Origin: Promethearchaeota archaeon
Lineage (GTDB): Archaea; Asgardarchaeota; Lokiarchaeia; Sigyniarchaeales; Promethearchaeaceae
DNA: 5,282 nucleotides
NCBI GenBank assembly: GCA_014729055.1
Contig: WJKO01000082.1
Span: 1-5,282, forward strand
Reading direction: 5' to 3'
Shown: positions 1 to 5,282 of the stretch, one piece after another
How the letters are laid out: every line of letters begins with the position of its first letter
Position numbering within the stretch: position 1 is the stretch's first letter
The notes under the pieces: model-generated
Seen by the model: only the letters and a program-made list of their open reading frames with translations
Told to the model about the DNA's origin: nothing
Database searches by the model: none
Made by a program: the position numbers and the translations under genes

Positions 1-1941
1 AAGACATTACATATTCTATTAAAACGTGCAGAACGCATACTGAAACGATTTGATGATATTCAAAAAGCGATAAAGGGACTTGATAAGAAAGGTGTTGTTT
101 CTGGAAAATTAGAAGCAATTATTAAAGAACTACAATCGTTTGGTTATATCCACACGCTTATCCCTATTACTCAAGATATTGATGATCTAAAGTGGTTTGG
201 GAAATCTAAGAAAGAAATCTCACAGTGGCTACAATACAAAAAAGACAGTATCGCCAGAGAACTAAATAAATTAATGGCGTTAACGATGGCGGAGTTTCAG
301 ATAAATGAAGAAAAAGACAAACCAGAAAAGGAAATTAGACCCAAGACAAAGATGAAACGTGAAATCGATAAAAAAAGCAAGTCTAAACGAAGACCTAAAA
401 CCAAATCGAAAAGAAGTATAAAGAAGAATACTGGAGAAAAACTGGGGAAAGATTTGAAAAATGCGAAAGATACCAAATTTGGACCTAAACCTGAAATTGG
501 ATCAAGTAAAGATAAACAGGGATTTGGTCTAAAACAAGGTAAGAAATTATATTCCCCTCAATTATCTGCTAAATCTGGGTTACCGTTTATTTCGGGTAAT
601 ATTGCTAAAAATATTATTAAAAAAGGACAAGTCTTAAAAGAAGGAAAAGTAAGTATTGTCCCCAATATTCCTACCGAGCAAATATTTCCAAGCATTCGTT
701 GGATTTCAGAAAATAATTATATAGACACCTGGTGCAAAATATTATTCTCTAACATCAGAGAAATGGAGTGGGAAGAACAATTAGATTATATTGAAACACA
801 TTCCTATTTTAATAAAATCATTGATATTCTAAATTTAGCAATCGGCAATAAAGATCTCCCAATAATACCTCCGTTTGTGCTTTTAAAGGATCCGTACGAT
901 TGGCTGGGAGAAATCGAATATTGGAATGTTGGTACTAATTTTGAACAATCAAAAATGATAGTTGAGCCAATTGAGAGTTCCGATCTGTTATTATACGCGC
1001 GAATAAGACCTAAGGTACTTGATACAATATATCTATTAAATAAGTCTCTCTATTCTTCTGTCTATGTAGATAAGTATGATGAAAGCGTAGTATTGCAAGA
1101 TGAAACGCAAGATAAGAAATATGGAGATATTGATTACTATTATTTATCAACATTAAAGAAGCCAGATTCGGTTTCAAATGAGTTTTCCGTGAAGACTCGT
1201 TATTTCACTTGTCTGCAAATTGACGAATGGCATGAAGTAGCGCCAAAAATGGAGAACACAACTGGTATCGCATATAAATACGATGCACCCCAAAGCGAAG
1301 CACCCAATGCGATCTTAATCGCTGTCCACCCTCATATTAGGGACTTTTTACCAGTAGATCTATCTAAAAAGAAAAAGAAAAAACCTCCTACTCTTAATAG
1401 AGGACCCTATAAAGAGAAAAGCAAATTTTATAAGTTTTGCAAATGTTTTTGGTCAAAATTATTCAAGTTTATAGGTAGGATCTTGGGATTGGTAGCAAAA
1501 CAAGTTGAAGAAGGTAAGCTTGAGATGGATGAAGATGGTAAGTTGAGTTTACCAGATAAAGATAAAAAAGATGAAGAAGTAACACCAAAGATACCTGATA
1601 AAAAAATTAAACCCGAGAAATTAAATTACGTCAAATGGGAGCGCGATGATTATTACTTATTAGCCAAGACCATTAAGGAGGCAATTGATTTAATGAAGGT
1701 CAGAATGGTCAGCACAAAGGATGTAATAGGCAATGAGGATCTTGGAAAATATTTGCCAGCTCTCTTATTTGGATATGGCTTGGATGGAGATAAAAAAGAA
1801 TTACTTTTCCCCACTAAGGGTGAAATATCTGGTGGTGGGTCCAATCTCCCAATAGGTGTCCAAAAGGAATTGGAAGCCGCCTTAGACGATGCTATAAAGA
1901 TAGGTGGTTCAAAAGATGTTTTAAATGGAGGTAAGTTTTAA
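1..1941 (+). CDS. Large uncharacterised lysine-rich protein, 5' end missing (module protein 1)
   Basis: Frame 1 is open from the first base to the TAA at 1939-1941, giving at least 646 residues; the true start lies upstream. The first ATG (274) has no convincing SD and sits inside a continuous helical reading frame, so it is probably not the start. Residues are numbered from base 1. Residues 1-100 look helical and charged. 103-182 is a strongly basic, low-complexity linker. About 220-445 is a mixed, aromatic-rich domain with DWLGEIE, then IDEWHEV (407-413), TTGIAYKYDAP (420-430) and AILIAV (437-442). 456-540 is a charged insertion starting with six lysines. 541-590 is a helical block, with W546, KEAIDLMKVR (559-568) and LPALLFG (585-591). 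From memory, uncharacterised bacterial proteins share the pattern DEW-EVIP, TTG-AFHYD-P, APQA-LLAV, then ETLDLAKLRAV and LLPAL. The match is by eye. No catalytic motif or transmembrane span is seen. Function unknown. It is the first visible gene of a coupled operon. Confidence 0.85.
   Translation, partial: KTLHILLKRAERILKRFDDIQKAIKGLDKKGVVSGKLEAIIKELQSFGYIHTLIPITQDIDDLKWFGKSKKEISQWLQYKKDSIARELNKLMALTMAEFQINEEKDKPEKEIRPKTKMKREIDKKSKSKRRPKTKSKRSIKKNTGEKLGKDLKNAKDTKFGPKPEIGSSKDKQGFGLKQGKKLYSPQLSAKSGLPFISGNIAKNIIKKGQVLKEGKVSIVPNIPTEQIFPSIRWISENNYIDTWCKILFSNIREMEWEEQLDYIETHSYFNKIIDILNLAIGNKDLPIIPPFVLLKDPYDWLGEIEYWNVGTNFEQSKMIVEPIESSDLLLYARIRPKVLDTIYLLNKSLYSSVYVDKYDESVVLQDETQDKKYGDIDYYYLSTLKKPDSVSNEFSVKTRYFTCLQIDEWHEVAPKMENTTGIAYKYDAPQSEAPNAILIAVHPHIRDFLPVDLSKKKKKKPPTLNRGPYKEKSKFYKFCKCFWSKLFKFIGRILGLVAKQVEEGKLEMDEDGKLSLPDKDKKDEEVTPKIPDKKIKPEKLNYVKWERDDYYLLAKTIKEAIDLMKVRMVSTKDVIGNEDLGKYLPALLFGYGLDGDKKELLFPTKGEISGGGSNLPIGVQKELEAALDDAIKIGGSKDVLNGGKF
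398..400 (+). other. Anchor codon within the basic linker of module protein 1
   Basis: This codon marks the middle of the basic linker, which spans residues 103-182 (bases 307-546). Runs such as KSKSKRRPKTKSKRSIKK are rich in lysine, arginine, serine and threonine and nearly free of bulky hydrophobic residues. The segment is almost certainly disordered. It joins the helical N-terminal part to the folded core and could bind nucleic acid, acidic lipid or an acidic partner; the sequence does not say which. Confidence 0.6.
1366..1620 (+). other. Charged insertion with amphipathic segment inside module protein 1
   Basis: This region encodes residues 456-540. It opens with KKKKKKPP, then an aromatic, cysteine and lysine-rich stretch at 476-500 (F476, Y477, F479, C480, C482, F483, W484, F488, F490, ending IGRILGLVAK). 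A hydrophilic tail of alternating acidic and basic residues follows to 540. In the family pattern I remember, the AVPP-like end of the core is followed fairly closely by the helical ETLDLAKLRAV-like block, so this segment looks like an extra insertion. The 476-500 part can be drawn as an amphipathic basic helix that might touch a membrane. It is too short in continuous hydrophobic residues to be a clear transmembrane helix. Confidence 0.5.
1675..1695 (+). promoter_or_regulatory. Possible internal ribosome binding site and in-frame start in module gene 1
   Basis: AAGGAGG at 1675-1681 is followed 11 bases later by ATG at 1693-1695, in the same frame as the large gene (residue 565). Initiation here would give a separate 82-residue copy of the C-terminal part, ending at the same stop. 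The SD is as strong as the two that clearly serve genes 2 and 3. However, AAG GAG also simply encodes Lys-Glu in a helix, so chance is a fair explanation. Confidence 0.25.
1927..1931 (+). promoter_or_regulatory. Shine-Dalgarno site that sets the start of module gene 2
   Basis: GGAGG lies inside the last codons of gene 1, with 11 bases between it and the ATG at 1943. An earlier in-frame ATG at 1925 overlaps this site and has no SD of its own at a useful distance, so 1943 is the better start. The site's position within the upstream gene, with the stop codon between it and the start, suits re-initiation by ribosomes finishing gene 1. Confidence 0.85.
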
Positions 1942-1942
1942 A

Positions 1943-3499
1943 ATGGATATAAATAAATATTGTAAATTAAGTGCAGAAGTCTTTAAAGATCTTAAATCTA
2001 CAAGACTAGAACCCACTAATACGCTTAACTCTGTCGAAGAAGGATTGCAAGCTAAAATAAAAGATCCATTATGGCTTTTAGGAAGACAGTGGCAAACTGG
2101 GGAATTTAATGCCCAAAATGGCGGATCTCCAGTTCGCACTGAAGTAAGCTACAGAAGTCAAGCAATAGATCAGATACAAGAAGGTAATAACTTCAAAAAA
2201 TTCGATATTAAGACACCATTAGAGATGCTTGCAGAATGCGAGGGTGAAGGTCTGAAGAAAGAGAATTTTGGTCATGAAAAAAAATCGATTACGATGGATT
2301 CTGTCTCAACGGCTTCACAGAAGCTAGAATTTACGGCAAAAAATTGGGATGCAAAAAGATTAGAGTATAATTTTCAGATTAGAAGTAACAATGTCCATTT
2401 AAAGAGTCAAGAATATGATGGAAATAATTTAGATTGGTATAATTTCATGCTAAGTGCTTTCAGTTCATTAGAAAACGAAATACAATCTGTTGCCGCATTT
2501 CCCACTAAAATTGATTTCTACGGAATGCCCAAAGCTCGATGGTGGGCTTTCGAGGAGAAAAATGTGGACATAGGATCAATAAGTAGTGATACGATGAATT
2601 ATTTAGCAATGGCTCTCATGGAATTTTGTCTTCTTCATTCTAATGATTGGTTTTGTATTCCAATTAGAACAGAGGTTGGTAAAATTCGACAGATTCAAAA
2701 ATTTAAAGTATTTGACACATTTGGTGTTGCAACTTATGTTAATCCTGCAATAGATGATCCTGATCTTGACTGGCAGATGTTTACCCTATCAAAAAGTAGA
2801 AATATAAATAATATACCACCGTTGGGTTCGATTTTATACATGCCAAATAACTTACCTCAGAAAGCACTAGAAAGCAAACCACTCGAAGAAGTCAGTTTGG
2901 TTCGTGATGAATTAGCTAACTTGGTTTGGGCAATTGAACGAACATATCAAAAGCCATACGTAGACGAGGACAAATCTAATAATGAATTGGTTGATATTAT
3001 TAGAGAAAACAAAACTGCGGACAGAGAAGATGAAGAGGAAAAACCTCTTGATTATCCTACACACTATTGGGATAAAAAGGAGAAACGACTAGTTTTAGCC
3101 GAAGATATAGGGAATGCCGTCGATGATGATCGCTATATTGGACCATTAGATAAATTCAATCTTATGTCCTATGTTCCTGATTATTGGATTCCATATCAAG
3201 CAATGAAAGTATCCACAAGCGATGTTATGAATGAGCAAATAGTTTTAAGACGCTCGCGAACTAAAACAGATCTATCCGATGGATTGCAATATAAAGGATT
3301 ATTTATAAAAGAATCAAAATATATCGAAGAAGAAGAAGTTGCACGCGGCGGTCTTTTGTTACAACGGGTATGGCAATTAGCTAGAGACGAAGATAAGAAC
3401 TTCTATGTTTGGAGATCTCGAAAAAAGAGACATGATATATTGCGGAAGCCATCAAATCTTCGATTTGATTATTTAGATAAGAAAGGAGGCAGATTATAA
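1943..3499 (+). CDS. Conserved uncharacterised protein with DPLWLLGRQWQ motif (module protein 2)
   Basis: The product has 518 residues from the ATG at 1943, chosen because GGAGG at 1927-1931 is correctly placed; the upstream ATG at 1925 would add six residues. Conserved-looking blocks, in order: RLEP (21-24), DPLWLLGRQWQTGEF (41-55) with GGSPV (60-64), ARWWAFEE (198-205), NDWFCIPI (234-241), FDTFGVATYV, LVRDELANLVWAIER (319-333), a variable acidic stretch (about 335-400), VPDYWIPY (411-418), EEEEVARGG (462-470), YVWRSRKK (488-495) and LRFD (506-509). From memory, each matches the consensus of one family of bacterial hypothetical proteins, with patterns such as LWMLARQWQ-GEFQGED-GSPV, NDWF-LP, RDEMANMAWAVER, P-NWIP and EEEVPRAG. 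The gene is therefore full-length and intact. No function is assigned to the family that I know of. There is no signal peptide, transmembrane span or recognisable catalytic signature. It follows gene 1 after one base and overlaps gene 3, which implies coordinated synthesis. Confidence 0.93.
   Translation: MDINKYCKLSAEVFKDLKSTRLEPTNTLNSVEEGLQAKIKDPLWLLGRQWQTGEFNAQNGGSPVRTEVSYRSQAIDQIQEGNNFKKFDIKTPLEMLAECEGEGLKKENFGHEKKSITMDSVSTASQKLEFTAKNWDAKRLEYNFQIRSNNVHLKSQEYDGNNLDWYNFMLSAFSSLENEIQSVAAFPTKIDFYGMPKARWWAFEEKNVDIGSISSDTMNYLAMALMEFCLLHSNDWFCIPIRTEVGKIRQIQKFKVFDTFGVATYVNPAIDDPDLDWQMFTLSKSRNINNIPPLGSILYMPNNLPQKALESKPLEEVSLVRDELANLVWAIERTYQKPYVDEDKSNNELVDIIRENKTADREDEEEKPLDYPTHYWDKKEKRLVLAEDIGNAVDDDRYIGPLDKFNLMSYVPDYWIPYQAMKVSTSDVMNEQIVLRRSRTKTDLSDGLQYKGLFIKESKYIEEEEVARGGLLLQRVWQLARDEDKNFYVWRSRKKRHDILRKPSNLRFDYLDKKGGRL
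3482..3489 (+). promoter_or_regulatory. Shine-Dalgarno site of the DUF6603-type gene
   Basis: AAAGGAGG ends nine bases before the ATG at 3499, a near-ideal match and spacing. It lies within the final codons of gene 2 (Lys-Gly-Gly), and the stop and start overlap as TAATG (3497-3501). This arrangement supports both the start choice for gene 3 and translational coupling to gene 2. Confidence 0.9.
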
Positions 3500-5282
3500 T
3501 GACAAATCTTCCAAAATTTGAAAAACCAAGTGATTATTTAGACTTTGGTAAGATAAGTGACTATGTCCTTATTAAAAGTGTTAAGTATTTGAACTCAGAA
3601 GTGAAGGATCTTCAAAAATATTGTGAAAAACAGCTGAATGAAGAAGACAGAAATATCCTTGAGGATATACTTGCCAGTCTATTAGATGAAACAAATTTGC
3701 AAGTTCTTGGTAAATATGATGAAATATCAATTAATTACACTTTTAATATTAATAAGAAGTATCCAATTTTAACGATAAAATCATTTACGTTCAACAATAA
3801 TAAAGATAAAGACACAGGAAAACGACAATTTCGGGCTCTCTTTCATACTACAACAGAGGCGAAAATTGGCGGAACTACTGCTCAAGAATTTGGTTACAAC
3901 TTTAGCACAGGACAATTTATATATCCCAAAGGCGTAGGAATATCCTTTATTGGAACTATACTGGATGGTGGCGGTTACTTGCACCTTGACCATGATAATG
4001 GCTACTATGCTGGCATGTTTAACCTAAATTTGATGGAGAAGATAGATGTTACTGCAACAACGATTTTCATGACAAAGATGCCAGAAGGACCCGATTTCTT
4101 GTCCTTATTTATTTCAATAGCGGCTAAATTTTCACCCCCAGTTCAATTAGGATATGGATTTGCTTTAAATGGTGTAGGTGGACTCTTTGCATTATATCGT
4201 AAACTCAATGTGCAAGCTATCAAAGATATTGCGAATAGTACTCAAAGCTTAAACAATCTTATGTTTCCTGAAGATCCAATTAAAAATGCTGTTTCGTTAA
4301 TAAAACAAATTGATAAAACTTTCCCTCCTACAAAGGGTTATCACGTATTCGGTCCCTTTGTTAGTCTTATTTGGGGTGGTACAGCTAAATTAGTGGAATT
4401 TAGCGTGGGGTTATTTATAAGTTTAAAGATAGACGCACTGGATGCAATTGTTTTAATAGGAACAGCAAGAGTTGAATTACCTAATGAAGATCTAAAGATA
4501 ATAAGATTAAATATAGATATTACTGGAACTTGGGACTTAGCAAATAAAGAATTCATGGTTTTTGGTTCAATTTATGATTCTAAAATACTTGAAAAATTTC
4601 CTCTGAGTGGAGATATGGTTTTCCTTATAAGATACGGTAAAGATTCTAATGTAGTGTTTTCAGCAGGTGGATTTCATCCGAATTTCTTTACGGATTACAA
4701 CCAGTCACTAAAAGGATATCTCCCGTCTATGGAAAGATTATATTTTGGTCTTAGCGGAAAACATAAAAAATTCTCGTTGAAATCATATCTAGCTATTACT
4801 ACAAATACTTTGCAGTTTGGAGCCGATGCATCAATTACACTGAAATTTGCTGGTGTGAAATTGCATGGTGATTTGGGTTTTGATACACTAATTCAATTCT
4901 ATCCATTTCTTTTAGATTTAATTGTGAGATTCAGCGCAGATCTTTCGTATAAAGGTTGGGATATATTAAGTTTGGGGATAAAATGTAATGTCAAGGGACC
5001 AAATCAATGGCGTGCTAAGGGAACTGCCAGATTCTCAATATTGGGTTTTGGTGTGAAGAAGAAATTTAATAAAAAATGGGGAAAGAAGAAAGAGGAAAAA
5101 ATTGAATATATTAATCCATCAGAAACGCTAATATCTGAATTACAGAATAATAAATTGGAATATATTGCGCCCAAATGGAATTATGAGGGTGTTATTTTTA
5201 CGGAAGATGCAGCAGATAAATTGTCAGCTTTTGGGGATATAGTAATTAAGCAAGAGTTAATTCCCCTCAACTGCGCAATTGA
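3499..5282 (+). CDS. DUF6603-family protein, 3' end beyond the window (module protein 3)
   Basis: Frame 1 is open from the ATG at 3499 to the last base: 594 complete codons and no stop. The start is fixed by AAAGGAGG nine bases upstream. Residues 1-75 are hydrophilic and partly helical (around EVKDLQKYCEKQL), with no signal peptide. The rest is rich in alternating polar/hydrophobic beta strands. Landmarks: GGGYLHLDHDNGYYAG (157-172), SPPVQLGYGFALNGVGGL (212-229), MFPEDP (255-260), HVFGPF (282-287), GGFHPNF (390-396), LPSMERL (408-414), NTLQFGA (436-442), GDLGFDTLIQFYPF (457-470), KGPNQWRAKGTARFSIL (499-515) and IKQELIPL (583-590). These follow, in the right order, the pattern I associate with DUF6603 proteins: PPIQLGFGFTLNGVGGL, FP-DPV, HVFGP, GGFHP-F, NT-QFGA, GFDALFQFSPF, GP-PWHARG-A-FSIL, VRQRVVPL. 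The family has no known biochemical role that I can name. The basic tail at 520-534 is unlike GC-rich homologues. The downstream part is not visible. Confidence 0.92.
   Translation, partial: MTNLPKFEKPSDYLDFGKISDYVLIKSVKYLNSEVKDLQKYCEKQLNEEDRNILEDILASLLDETNLQVLGKYDEISINYTFNINKKYPILTIKSFTFNNNKDKDTGKRQFRALFHTTTEAKIGGTTAQEFGYNFSTGQFIYPKGVGISFIGTILDGGGYLHLDHDNGYYAGMFNLNLMEKIDVTATTIFMTKMPEGPDFLSLFISIAAKFSPPVQLGYGFALNGVGGLFALYRKLNVQAIKDIANSTQSLNNLMFPEDPIKNAVSLIKQIDKTFPPTKGYHVFGPFVSLIWGGTAKLVEFSVGLFISLKIDALDAIVLIGTARVELPNEDLKIIRLNIDITGTWDLANKEFMVFGSIYDSKILEKFPLSGDMVFLIRYGKDSNVVFSAGGFHPNFFTDYNQSLKGYLPSMERLYFGLSGKHKKFSLKSYLAITTNTLQFGADASITLKFAGVKLHGDLGFDTLIQFYPFLLDLIVRFSADLSYKGWDILSLGIKCNVKGPNQWRAKGTARFSILGFGVKKKFNKKWGKKKEEKIEYINPSETLISELQNNKLEYIAPKWNYEGVIFTEDAADKLSAFGDIVIKQELIPLNCAI
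4651..5082 (+). other. Best-conserved DUF6603-like region within module protein 3
   Basis: This stretch covers residues 385-528. It holds the densest run of family landmarks: GGFHPNF, the RLYFGLSG strand, LKSYLAITTNTLQFGA, LGFDTLIQFYPF, then GPNQWRAKGTARFSIL and FGVKKKF. Successive strands of 8-12 residues alternate hydrophobic and polar positions, separated by glycine turns, as in a long curved sheet. The assignment rests on remembered family patterns, not on a profile search. Confidence 0.75.

Noticed and set aside
1366..1384. Programmed frameshift at the polylysine run in the first gene
   Set aside because: The phase is T_AAA_AAG and G_AAA_AAA, not a standard A_AAA_AAG heptamer, and a -1 shift meets a stop within about five codons. 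No stimulating structure was seen.
1653..1844. Minus-strand reading frame of 63 codons
   Set aside because: It lies wholly within the first gene, has no SD or conserved motif, and reads as the antisense of a well-supported coding region.
274..1941. Taking the ATG at 274 as the start of the first gene
   Set aside because: The same frame is open back to base 1 with gene-like helical coding sequence, and there is no SD before 274. The gene is treated as cut by the window edge.
1925..1942. Taking the ATG at 1925 as the start of gene 2
   Set aside because: It overlaps the GGAGG that serves the ATG at 1943, has no SD of its own, and adds six residues not expected from the family pattern.
1921..2139. 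Minus-strand reading frame of 72 codons
   Set aside because: It is antisense to the most conserved block of gene 2; no independent evidence for translation.
3781..3993. Minus-strand reading frame of 70 codons
   Set aside because: It is antisense to the DUF6603-type gene, and its hydrophobic look mirrors the beta-strand codons on the other strand.
4341..4556. Minus-strand reading frame of 71 codons
   Set aside because: It is antisense to the DUF6603-type gene with no start signal or recognisable product.
1..5282. Rho-independent terminators, promoters, tRNA genes, CRISPR repeats or insertion sequence ends
   Set aside because: Non-coding space is a single base between genes 1 and 2. No GC-rich stem followed by a T run, tandem spaced repeat or terminal inverted repeat was noticed.

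Overview
The window is one dense, AT-rich stretch (about one third G+C by eye, not counted) in which three co-directional genes on the + strand fill essentially every base. Gene 1 is open from base 1, so its 5' end is missing, and it stops at 1941. Gene 2 most likely runs 1943-3499, and gene 3 runs from 3499 off the right edge. The gaps are one base between genes 1 and 2 and a TAATG overlap between genes 2 and 3. Both junctions carry strong Shine-Dalgarno sequences (GGAGG and AAAGGAGG) inside the upstream gene. This is the interior of a translationally coupled operon: I see no promoter, terminator, tRNA, mobile element or CRISPR array.

The organism cannot be named. Anti-SD pairing and low G+C fit a low-GC bacterium or an SD-using archaeon such as a methanogen. 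They argue mildly against a typical Bacteroidota member, where SD sites are weak. No sequence here is diagnostic of a taxon.

The three products look like divergent, lysine-rich versions of three uncharacterised protein families that I remember from large, mostly GC-rich bacterial genomes. Gene 3 (3499-5282+) is a DUF6603-type protein, recognisable along most of its length and especially over residues 385-528. Gene 2 (518 aa) carries a conserved N-terminal DPLWLLGRQWQ-GEF block and further blocks through to its C terminus. Gene 1 (at least 646 aa) has a DEW...TTGIAYKYDAP...AP-AILIAV core and a C-terminal helical block, separated by a long charged insertion. None has an assigned biochemical function that I know of.

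The coupled order suggests the three proteins work together, perhaps as an assembly built in fixed proportions. Genes 2 and 3 have no signal peptide, so a cytoplasmic start is likely. What the assembly does is unknown from this window. The most useful lead is the co-conservation of these three families as an undescribed module, followed by the charged insertions in gene 1 and a possible internal translation start in it.
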